From the NCBI GenBank assembly GCA_050008715.1, contig JBEKMC010000104.1:1-11962 (forward strand): 11,962 bases of DNA, read 5' to 3'. Below are positions 6,233 through 11,962 of this stretch, piece by piece (the first letter of the stretch is position 1; each line of letters starts with the position of its first letter). Made by a program: the position numbers and the translations under genes. The DNA is from JAKACA01 sp050008715. GTDB taxonomy: Bacteria; Actinomycetota; Acidimicrobiia; Acidimicrobiales; Bog-793. Under the pieces are notes generated by a model that saw only the letters and a list, made by a program, of their open reading frames with translations, was not told the DNA's origin and did no database searches.

Positions 6233-7876
6233 CTACCCAGTTGAAAACGCAAGGTACTGGTGCACCGATCGCACTGCCGCCGACCCCTCGCCCACGGCCG
6301 CCGCCACCCGTTTGGTGGATCCCGAGCGCAAGTCGCCGACGGCGAAGAGGCCTGGATGACTGGTTTCGAACGGCAACGGGAGCCGCCCGAGCGTCTTCCA
6401 GCCCTCATCGAGGTGATCGGCGGTGAGTGAAAAGTCGGTGAGGACAAAGCCTCGATCATCAAGGGCCGCGCAGCCCGACAGCCAGCCGGACGAAGGATCG
6501 GCTCCGATGAAGGAGAACAATCCGGCGCATTCGACGACCGTTTCACCTTCGGGGCCCTTGAGACGCACGGCCCGCAGGGTCTCGTCTCCTTCGAGGGCGA
6601 CAACGGTCGTGCGAGCTCGGAGGGTGACGCGAGGATCTGGCTCGATGCGTTCGACGAGATAGCGCGACATGCCCTGGTTCAGGTCCGATCCCCGGATGAC
6701 GAGGGTCACCCCACGCCCGCTTTGGCTCAAGAAGATGGCTGCTTGACCGGCGGAATTGCCGCCGCCGACGACCACAACCGGTGCGATCCCGCACATCCGT
6801 GACTCCATTTCGGTGGCGGCGTAGTACACGCTGTTTCCCTCAAAGTCGCTCAGACGTGACGCCTCCAGCCGGCGATAGGCGGCGCCCGTCGCCGCGATGA
6901 CGGCCCGCCCTGCCACCTCGCTCCCGTCGCTCAGACGGACCACGAGATGTCCGGCTTGGTTGTGAAGGGACTCCGCGATGCAGGGGACGGTGAGAGTGGC
7001 TCCGAATTTCTCTGCCTGGATCACGGCTCGCTGCGTGAGGTCCAAGCCGGAGATGCCCATGGGAAAGCCGAGGTAGTTCTCGATCCGTGAGGTCGCCCCC
7101 GCTTGTCCGCCCGGTGCGCTCATCTCCACCCCGAGGGTGCGCAACCCTTCGGAGGCGCCGTACACCGCCGCAGCGAGACCGGCTGGACCGCCGCCCACGA
7201 CGACCAGGTCGAAGCAGCGCTCGGGCAGGCTCTCGAGAGTCAGCCCGAGGAAGCTCGCCAGGTCGCCGGGGGTTGGACGCCGCAGCACGGATCCGGTGGC
7301 AATGACCACGGGCAGCTCATTCGCTGCTATCCCGAACCCTCGCAGGACATCTTCCACCTGAGAGTCACGATCAGGATCCAGCCACTCGTGGGGCACGCGG
7401 GTCCGGGCCAAGAACTCGCGAACCCGAAGCGACTCGGGCGAGAACTGTGACCCGATGACCCGGATGGCAGGCGCAGCCCCCGTCAGGAGCAAGGTGCGGC
7501 GAGCGACGAAGGCGGCCAGGATGACGTCGCCAAGCTGCGGCTTCGTTGCCATCAGCTGGTGCAGCCGGTCTCGGGGGACCACGACGACCTCGCCTGCTCT
7601 GACGACACGTGCTGACACGAACACCCGCAGCCCGCTCAACATGTTGAGCTCGCCGAGAAACCGACCTGGTCCGTGAGAAGCGATGACGTTCTCACGACCG
7701 TCGACTGACAGGACGATGTCGACCTCGGCGTTCACGAGGACGAAGAAGTCGTACGTGACGTCGCCCTCTCGGTACAAGTACTCCCCTTCGCTCACCCGGC
7801 GTCGAACGCCCAGCTCGGCGATGAGCGCAATGTCGGAGGCGTCCAGGGTCGGAGCGGCCTCTATATCGTCTGCCAT
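6233..7876 (-). CDS. cNMP-binding domain fused to a thioredoxin-reductase-like FAD oxidoreductase
   Basis: A 547-aa cytoplasmic flavoprotein in three parts. Residues about 12-130 are a cyclic-nucleotide-binding (CRP-like) jelly roll (EGEYLYREGD at 30-39, GRFLGELNMLSG at 71-82). Residues about 138-212 are a thioredoxin/glutaredoxin-like module (IRVIGSQFSPESLRVREFLA) without a CxxC. Residues 222-547 are a TrxR-type FAD/NAD(P)H module: VVVGGGPAGLAAA (225-237), GGQAGATSRIENYLGFP (256-272), VVVVGGGNSAGQAA (367-380) and LFAVGDLRSGSTKRVAAAVG (510-529). The canonical CxxC that follows 'SVYY' in thioredoxin reductase is replaced by AATE (353-356), so disulfide transfer to thioredoxin is not expected. 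In the cNMP cassette GE is present, but the usual Arg-Ala/Ser-Ala signature reads RVFVSA, so nucleotide binding is doubtful. ATG preceded by AAGGGGGG. DUF1330 genes lie 36 bases upstream on the same strand. Confidence 0.9.
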   Translation of the reverse strand: MADDIEAAPTLDASDIALIAELGVRRRVSEGEYLYREGDVTYDFFVLVNAEVDIVLSVDGRENVIASHGPGRFLGELNMLSGLRVFVSARVVRAGEVVVVPRDRLHQLMATKPQLGDVILAAFVARRTLLLTGAAPAIRVIGSQFSPESLRVREFLARTRVPHEWLDPDRDSQVEDVLRGFGIAANELPVVIATGSVLRRPTPGDLASFLGLTLESLPERCFDLVVVGGGPAGLAAAVYGASEGLRTLGVEMSAPGGQAGATSRIENYLGFPMGISGLDLTQRAVIQAEKFGATLTVPCIAESLHNQAGHLVVRLSDGSEVAGRAVIAATGAAYRRLEASRLSDFEGNSVYYAATEMESRMCGIAPVVVVGGGNSAGQAAIFLSQSGRGVTLVIRGSDLNQGMSRYLVERIEPDPRVTLRARTTVVALEGDETLRAVRLKGPEGETVVECAGLFSFIGADPSSGWLSGCAALDDRGFVLTDFSLTADHLDEGWKTLGRLPLPFETSHPGLFAVGDLRSGSTKRVAAAVGEGSAAVRSVHQYLAFSTG

Positions 7877-7912
7877 GAACCCCCCTTGCCGACGCCGCCC
7901 TCGCGGGACTCG

Positions 7913-8206
7913 TTACGGACGGCGGCGTTCCTCACAGATGACCAGGAACCCATCGGAGTTGTCCGTCCGGTGGTGAACGATCTCCTGGTATTCAGGTGAC
8001 TCATACCAGCCGCGGGCAGCCTCCGGGGAGTCGAACCGAATCACGATGGTTACTCGACCCGGGGCACCGTCTCTGACTTCCGTCTCATAGTCAGCGGCGA
8101 GGATCTCGGCGCCGTGCGAAGTCAGCGTCGGCGCCACGGTCTGGAGGTACGCCTGGTATCCCTCCTGGTTTGTAATGTCATAGTTCGCAACGACGTAGCC
8201 GGTCAT
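7913..8206 (-). CDS. DUF1330 small protein, copy A
   Basis: A 97-aa protein of the DUF1330 family, a dimeric alpha-beta barrel (ferredoxin-like) fold with no settled function. Visible are MTGYVVANYDITNQEGYQAY at the N-terminus, where the family's first strand and 'Y' helix fall, and the signature IRFDSPEAARGWYESPEYQ (56-74). The ATG at 8206 is chosen because the family begins there; the longer reading from 8293 adds 29 Arg/Gly-rich residues. No clear ribosome site. It lies 36 bases upstream of the flavoprotein on the same strand, so co-transcription is likely. A diverged second copy lies 139 bases upstream. Confidence 0.88.
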   Translation of the reverse strand: MTGYVVANYDITNQEGYQAYLQTVAPTLTSHGAEILAADYETEVRDGAPGRVTIVIRFDSPEAARGWYESPEYQEIVHHRTDNSDGFLVICEERRRP

Positions 8207-8345
8207 GGAGCGAAGTTTGCCAGACCCGCTATCTCGCCGCTCAGGCCCTGCCGGTCCTCGCTCGCCGAGTGGGCGGTAGTGGAACTCTGACACATCGGCG
8301 GCGGCCGGCTATAGGGTCTCGGTGCTTTGAGAGCGATGAACTTCG

Positions 8346-8639
8346 CTATCCGAGGCCTTCGACGATCCGGATCTCGCGGGTGACTCCACCGTCGAGCGCC
8401 GCGAGCGCTCTCTTGTAGGCAGCGCTCTCATGAGCCGCGTGCGCGGCCTCGACGTTCGCGAATTCGATCACGACGGTCCGCTCGAGCTTCCCGCTCTCGA
8501 AGGCGTAGGCGGCAACACCTCGCGCGAGGAAACGGCCGCCGGCTGCTTCGATTGCCGGACCGGCGAGCACCGCGTACGCAGCCAACTTGTCTGGGTCATG
8601 GACTTCGGAGTACTGGTCGATCCAGTAGGCCTTCGGCAT
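8346..8639 (-). CDS. DUF1330 small protein, copy B
   Basis: A 97-aa DUF1330 protein of the same length as copy A but only distantly similar. Family features: AYWIDQYSEVHDPDKLAAYA (4-23), GPAIEAAGGRFLARG (27-41), TVVIEFANVEAAHAAHESAA (55-74) and the terminal RIVEGLG. It is closer to the DUF1330 consensus ('GGRFLARG') than copy A. The ATG is preceded by GAGGTG five bases away. It starts 107 bases from the divergent YCII gene, so the 8640-8746 gap probably holds two promoters. Function unknown; by fold it may bind or convert a small organic molecule. Confidence 0.9.
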   Translation of the reverse strand: MPKAYWIDQYSEVHDPDKLAAYAVLAGPAIEAAGGRFLARGVAAYAFESGKLERTVVIEFANVEAAHAAHESAAYKRALAALDGGVTREIRIVEGLG

Positions 8640-8746
8640 GTCGACACCTCGCAGACCCTCGCTCGATGGATTGGGAACTCACCAGGGGTATGTTCGCTCG
8701 CGTGGCCTACAAGGGCAACCCCCCGTTGGAAGGTGAGGCTCATGAG

Positions 8747-9085
8747 ATGACCAAGTACCTGATCTCATTCGATGATGGAGCGATGACTTTCCCCGAGGAG
8801 GAGGGGCCCGCCGTGGGCGAGGCCGCGCACGGGGTGGTGCGGGCGGCCCAGGAGGCAGGAGTGTGGGTCTTCGGCGGCGGGCTGGAGAGCCAGCGGGCGA
8901 GCATCGTGGCTACCGATGGGATCGTCACCGACGGCCCCTACCCGGAAACCAAGGCTGTTCTCGGCGGGTTCGCGATCGTCGACGTGCCCTCAAGCGAAGA
9001 GGCACTGGCGTGGGCTGCCAAGTTCGCCGTCGCCTGCCGCTGCGCGCAGGAGGTCCGAGAGATCATGTTCGACCCGCTCGTCTGA
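8747..9085 (+). CDS. YCII-domain protein
   Basis: A 112-aa protein of the YCII-related (DGPF) family, again a dimeric alpha-beta barrel fold. N-terminal MTKYLISFDDGAM is the usual first strand. VTDGPYPETKAVLGGFAIVD (60-79) is the family signature with DGPY for DGPF, followed by SEEALAWAAKFAVA and the terminal strand VREIMFDPL. The ATG at 8747 has AGGTGAGG upstream with about 8 bases spacing; the ATG at 8742 terminates at once. Divergent from the DUF1330 gene and convergent with the propeller gene. Family members are often found near ECF sigma factors, but none is visible here. Enzymatic role unknown. Confidence 0.9.
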   Translation: MTKYLISFDDGAMTFPEEEGPAVGEAAHGVVRAAQEAGVWVFGGGLESQRASIVATDGIVTDGPYPETKAVLGGFAIVDVPSSEEALAWAAKFAVACRCAQEVREIMFDPLV

Positions 9086-9163
9086 TCCGAGGACGACGGC
9101 ACTCGACCTGGGTCTCCCGCTCTGCTTCCGGGCCATAGGTGGCCACCCTCGGACCGCCACAAC

Positions 9164-11152
9164 TTATGAAGCCGGGAGCTCGGTGACGGTCTGGCCCCCC
9201 TCGTTCGTCACCCAGACATGGCCCTTGTCCGAGGTGATGCCGTGAGGCTCGTTGAAGTCATAGGCCGACCCGGAGAGCACCTTGACCAGCGCCCCTGTTG
9301 AGGCACTGAACTCGGTGACCGAATTGCCGTTGCCGTTTACCACCCACAGGTCGGTCCCGTCGGACGTGATGGCCACCGGGTATTTGAAGCGAAACTTAGG
9401 ACCCGATATCACCCTTACGAGCGCACCGGTCGAGCCGGAGATCTCGGTGACCGAGTCGCTGGCCGAGTTCGTCACCCAGACATGTGTCCCGTTCGAGGCG
9501 ATGGCCCCTGGGTGATTGAAGCCATATCTCGAACCCGAAATCACCCTCACCAGCGACCCACTCGAGGCATTCAGTTCGGTAACGGAGTTGCCAAAGAGGT
9601 TCGCCACCCAAACGTGGGTCCCGTCCGAAGTGGTGGCGCCGCAGTAGTCGAACCCAAAGTGCGAGCCCGAGATCACCCTCACTAGCGACCCGCTCGATGC
9701 CTTGACTTCGGTGACGTAACTGTCGTTGATATAAAGGGAGCTCGTCACCCAGACGTGAGACCCGTCTGAGCTTATGTACTCCGGGCCCGCGAATTCATAG
9801 CTCGGACTCGAGAGCACCCGCACAAGCGCCCCGGTCGAGGCATTGAGCTCGGTGACCGAGTAGTCGGCTTGCATATTCGCCACCCAGACGTGCTTGCCGT
9901 CGGAGCTGATCCCCGCCGGCCCATTGAATCCGTAGCTCGCGCTGGTTAGAACCTTCACCACTGCCCCGGTCGACGCACTGAGCTCGGTGACCGAATTATT
10001 GGAGTTCGTCACCCAGACGTGGCTCCCGTCAGAGCTAATGCCAAACGGGCTGCTGAACGGACCCGAGAGCACCCTCACAAGCGCCCCCGTCGAGGCCTTG
10101 ATCTCGGTGACCGAGTTGGCGAGATCGTCCGCCACCCAGACGCGTGTCCCGTCCGAGGCGATTCCGTAAGAGTCGTTGAACTCGTAGGACGGGCCCGAGA
10201 GCACCTTCACCAATGAACCCGTGGAAGCGTCGAGCTCGGTTATCGAGTTCCCACTCACATTGTTCACCCAGATATGTCTCTTGTCCAAGGTCATCGGTCC
10301 TGGTGTGTCGAACCGGAAGATCTGGCCCGAGAGAACCTTCACCAATGAACCCGTCGACGCATTGAGCTCGGTGACCGAGTTACCGTCGTAGTTCGTCACC
10401 CAGACATGGGTCCCGTTCGAAGCAATCGCATAAGGGGTGGCAAAGTCAAGGTTCCGCGCCGAGAGCACCTTCACCAGTGACCCCGTCGAAGCATTCAGCT
10501 CGGTGACTGAGTTGCCGGCCGAGTTCGTCACCCAGACGTGAGTCCCGTCCGAGGTGATGCCATAAGGGTTGTTGAATCCAAATTTCGTGCTCTCGAGCAC
10601 CTTCACCAACGACCCCGTCGAAGCATCGAGCTCGGTCACCGAGTTGCCGTCCGAGTTCGTCACCCAGACGTGGGTCCCGTCCGAGGCGATGCCTTCAGAG
10701 GACTTGAACCCAAAGGCCGGGCCCGAGATCACCTTCACGAGCGCCCCGGTTGAGACATTGATTTCGCTGACCGAATCGGCGGCACCGTCCGCCACCCAGA
10801 CGTGGGTCCTGTCCGAGGTGATCGCATACGGGTCGCTGAAGCTGCGACCCGACAGCACCTTCACCAATGCTCCTGTGGAGGCATTGAGCTCGACGACTGA
10901 TTGGCTGTTGAAGTTCGTGACCCAGAGATGGGTCCCGTCCGACCTAATAGCCCATGGCAGGTTGAAACCCCACCCGAGGACCCGGACCCCCGAGGTTGAA
11001 CTCACAGGGGCCGATGACTTCGAGGCTCGGGAAGCATGGCCCGACGATGCGCCTGAGGCTGACGCTGGAGCATAGGCCGCAATCGCGAGACTCGACAGAA
11101 GGAGCGAGCCAACCGCGAAGAACGGGCCGAGCACATGACGGTTCGCCCTCAT
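9164..11152 (-). CDS. Secreted 14-repeat beta-propeller protein (YVTN/NHL/Vgb-like)
   Basis: A 662-aa protein: signal peptide (about 1-32, hydrophobic core GPFFAVGSLLLSSLAIAAYA), a Ser/Ala/Gly-rich linker to about 53, then 14 repeats of about 44 residues to the C-terminus. Each repeat reads roughly 'P-x-G-I-x-S-D-G-T-H-V-W-V-T-N-x4-S-V-T-E-L' followed by 'ASTGxLVKVLSG'. The HxWV core falls at 75, 117, 161, 205, 249, 293, 337, 378, 421, 466, 513, 557, 601 and 645. Fourteen is twice seven, the usual blade number of this class. The last repeat stops after VTELPAS, lacking the 'LVKVLSG..FNxP' strand. The N-terminal GVRVLGWGFNLP (55-66) supplies exactly that, the classic velcro closure. No wall-sorting motif or C-terminal membrane segment. 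AGGAGG lies eight bases before the ATG. Likely a binding or scaffold protein outside the cell; no enzymatic site recognised. Confidence 0.9.
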   Translation of the reverse strand: MRANRHVLGPFFAVGSLLLSSLAIAAYAPASASGASSGHASRASKSSAPVSSTSGVRVLGWGFNLPWAIRSDGTHLWVTNFNSQSVVELNASTGALVKVLSGRSFSDPYAITSDRTHVWVADGAADSVSEINVSTGALVKVISGPAFGFKSSEGIASDGTHVWVTNSDGNSVTELDASTGSLVKVLESTKFGFNNPYGITSDGTHVWVTNSAGNSVTELNASTGSLVKVLSARNLDFATPYAIASNGTHVWVTNYDGNSVTELNASTGSLVKVLSGQIFRFDTPGPMTLDKRHIWVNNVSGNSITELDASTGSLVKVLSGPSYEFNDSYGIASDGTRVWVADDLANSVTEIKASTGALVRVLSGPFSSPFGISSDGSHVWVTNSNNSVTELSASTGAVVKVLTSASYGFNGPAGISSDGKHVWVANMQADYSVTELNASTGALVRVLSSPSYEFAGPEYISSDGSHVWVTSSLYINDSYVTEVKASSGSLVRVISGSHFGFDYCGATTSDGTHVWVANLFGNSVTELNASSGSLVRVISGSRYGFNHPGAIASNGTHVWVTNSASDSVTEISGSTGALVRVISGPKFRFKYPVAITSDGTDLWVVNGNGNSVTEFSASTGALVKVLSGSAYDFNEPHGITSDKGHVWVTNEGGQTVTELPAS
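9167..10993 (-). repeat. Fourteen in-frame tandem repeats, period about 132 bp
   Basis: The DNA underlying the propeller blades is visibly repetitive: CACCCAGAC (minus strand encoding V-W-V) recurs exactly ten times, nearly always 120-145 bases from its neighbour. Adjacent units around 10380-10720 share long near-identical stretches, indicating relatively recent duplication or gene conversion. Shorter units occur at blades 1-2 and 7-8 (42 and 41 residues between HxWV motifs). Confidence 0.85.
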
Positions 11153-11160
11153 TTGACGAT

Positions 11161-11166
11161 CCTCCT
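11161..11166 (-). promoter_or_regulatory. Consensus ribosome-binding site of the propeller gene
   Basis: AGGAGG on the minus strand, eight bases before the ATG at 11152. Confidence 0.8.
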
Positions 11167-11208
11167 CGCGTGAAGAAGCGCGACCGTGGGGTCACGTTCA
11201 TCGGTGCG

Positions 11209-11221
11209 GAGGGTAGCACCG
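11209..11221 (-). promoter_or_regulatory. Shared 13-base upstream motif, copy 2
   Basis: Plus-strand GAGGGTAGCACCG, identical to 6148-6160, about 57 bases before the propeller ATG. Further upstream both loci carry CGGTA followed shortly by GGAC on the minus strand, but at different distances. If TACCCT is the -10, the leader would be about 50 bases. Confidence 0.45.
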
Positions 11222-11296
11222 TGGTCCGTACCGGGCCTGTCCCGCTTCCATGGTTCAGCCGGCCCTTCGTGTGGCGGGCGCGTCTCGGGTCGCCCC

Positions 11297-11500
11297 TCAG
11301 GCGCCCGGCGATACCACTCGGATCTGGGCGGACTTGGCGCCGGCGGTCATGCGGCCGTCGTAGGTGACGACGCCCTCCAAGTCGTCGCCGAGCTCGAGGG
11401 CCGCCGCCAGATGTAACGCGTCGAGCGAACGAAGCTCTGGAGGATCCAAGCGATCCGCGTTGAAGAATGTCGACACGGCCGGCAGGACGAGCGCTATCGC
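11297..11500 (-). pseudogene. VapC-type PIN-domain toxin, C-terminal remnant
   Basis: The last ~67 codons of a minus-strand frame match the C-terminal half of VapC toxins, magnesium-dependent RNases of type II toxin-antitoxin pairs. Visible: ADRLDPPELRSLDALHLAAA, then LGDDLEGVVTYDGRM and the terminal VVSPG. The Asp in SLDALH and the Asp in TYD correspond to the late acidic residues of the PIN site. The N-terminal strand with the first catalytic Asp (usually LDTSA) and the central Glu helix are absent: immediately upstream comes the antitoxin's stop codon. An internal deletion has removed roughly the first half. The open frame extends upstream over the antitoxin remnant, but that part is out of frame and not toxin sequence. 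Presumed inactive. Confidence 0.75.
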
Positions 11501-11504
11501 CGCC

Positions 11505-11676
11505 TCAGTTGTCGTCGAGCAACTCGTTGAGCACCCCATCAGTCCGATGTCGCGCCGCTGCCGGCTCGGGGCAGGTCCGTAGGCGTGGATCGGGCTGGCC
11601 GGACGCGCCCGGCTGCGATCAGCGCGCCGGCTCCTCCGGCCGCCGACGGCGGGGCGAGTATGGCGACGAGTCGGCC
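11505..11676 (-). pseudogene. Phd/YefM-type (VapB) antitoxin remnant, 5'-truncated and frameshifted
   Basis: Minus-strand frame from 11676 reads GRLVAILAPPSAAGG, then ALIAAGRVRPARSTPTDLPR, ending TSD-TGA at 11539. One base further on, the next frame gives DGVLNELLDDN-TGA at 11505-11507. Joined across a one-base insertion these form the usual C-terminal half of a Phd/YefM-type antitoxin ('GRPVALLxPP...LIAAGRVxPA...LPxR...VLxELRDD'). The N-terminal DNA-binding half is missing: the sequence abuts the stop codon of the LLM-class oxidoreductase at 11685. Directly followed by the VapC remnant, in the normal antitoxin-toxin order. Non-functional as it stands. Confidence 0.7.
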
Positions 11677-11684
11677 CCCCGACG

Positions 11685-11962
11685 TTATGAACCGTCGGCA
11701 TCGAGCAGAGCGAGGGCTTGGCCCAGCTTCTCAACAGTGCGCTGAGTGATCGGGCTGACGACCAGGATCGCCTCGTCGGCGCCGGCGGCGGCCAGCCGGA
11801 AAAGGCCGTCCGCGATCTCGCTCATGCTGCCGTGAAGCGGGCGAATCCCCTCGGGGACGGGTCGCTCGTTGGAGCTGGGATCGAGCACGACGAGGACGCA
11901 AGCGCTTCGCTCGATCTCGTCCCCCTGGCGCCCGGCCTGTGCGGCGGCGCTCGTGATCTCGG
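11685..11962 (-). CDS. LLM-class (F420-dependent/luciferase-like) oxidoreductase, C-terminal fragment
   Basis: The frame is open from the right window edge to TAA at 11685, about 91 residues. The upstream end (AAAQAGRQGDEIERSACVLV) matches the late segment of luciferase-like monooxygenase family proteins ('AGRDPxxIexs'). PLHGSMSEIADGLFRLAAAG followed by ADEAILVVSP matches the 'GtpeeiadxLxxfaeaGadhv' helix-strand near their C-terminus, and it ends in a typical EKLGQALALL helix. These are TIM-barrel oxidoreductases using F420 or FMN; cofactor and substrate cannot be told from this part. The GTG at 11888 is internal, not the start. Last complete gene end before the toxin-antitoxin wreck. Confidence 0.7.
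   Translation of the reverse strand, partial: EITSAAAQAGRQGDEIERSACVLVVLDPSSNERPVPEGIRPLHGSMSEIADGLFRLAAAGADEAILVVSPITQRTVEKLGQALALLDADGS

Noticed and set aside
8640..8746. Possible divergent promoters between the DUF1330 and YCII genes
   Set aside because: TTGGGA and TATGTT are present but their spacing (about 12 bases) is too short; no pair convincing enough to list.
9138..9147. GGTGGCCACC perfect palindrome between convergent genes
   Set aside because: It has no loop, so it is not a terminator hairpin, and a single 10-base palindrome in GC-rich DNA is weak evidence for a binding site.
9167..10993. Possible CRISPR-like or satellite array
   Set aside because: Period is about 132 bases, in frame, and encodes beta-propeller blades; no short conserved repeats with unique spacers.
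11501..11734. N-terminal part of a 145-codon minus-strand frame as a genuine hypothetical protein
   Set aside because: This part reads the antitoxin remnant out of frame and is Arg/Ser-rich; only the C-terminal ~67 codons carry toxin-like sequence.
1..11962. A new defence or mobile system
   Set aside because: No nuclease, helicase, reverse transcriptase, integrase, transposase or inverted-repeat ends were seen; the only defence-like genes are the dead toxin-antitoxin remnants.

Overview
The window reads as chromosomal DNA of a high-GC member of the Actinomycetota. Nearly every gene has strongly GC-biased third codon positions and GTG/TTG starts are common. The gene families also fit: a double-GNAT protein of mycothiol-synthase architecture, an LLM/F420-type oxidoreductase, a GH128-like secreted glucanase, a cNMP-domain/thioredoxin-reductase-like fusion, DUF1330 and YCII proteins. 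I cannot place it at order level from sequence alone. No phage, IS element, CRISPR array, tRNA or rRNA was seen.

Layout. (1) 1-2530, minus strand: a compact run of methylenetetrahydrofolate-reductase-like protein, double-GNAT acetyltransferase, single-GNAT acetyltransferase and the N-terminus of a membrane-anchored protein cut by the window edge. (2) 2780-3930, plus strand: a small cysteine-pair protein and a secreted GH128-like glycoside hydrolase, closed by a strong hairpin over its stop codon. (3) 4014-4816: a patch of decay or micro-genes, with a short minus-strand ORF carrying an upstream in-frame TGA and a Clp N-terminal-domain gene whose second repeat lies in another frame. (4) 4786-8639, minus strand: a 442-aa secreted protein of unknown function with its own leader, then (upstream) the cNMP/TrxR-like flavoprotein with two small DUF1330 proteins that may share its transcript. 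A YCII protein is divergent at 8747 (+). (5) 9164-11152, minus strand: a secreted 14-blade beta-propeller protein. (6) 11297-11962, minus strand: the wreck of a Phd/VapB-VapC type II toxin-antitoxin pair, then the C-terminus of an LLM-class oxidoreductase running off the window.

How the genes relate. The clearest link is between the two unrelated secreted-protein genes (starts at 6114 and 11152). Both have the same 13-base sequence GAGGGTAGCACCG a short way upstream, which suggests a common promoter or operator. DUF1330 and YCII proteins share the dimeric alpha-beta barrel fold class and cluster here around the flavoprotein, which hints at a redox or small-molecule handling unit of unknown substrate. 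I do not see a convincing new multi-gene system. The most distinctive items are the propeller architecture, the shared upstream motif, the unknown secreted protein and the three decay or frameshift loci.
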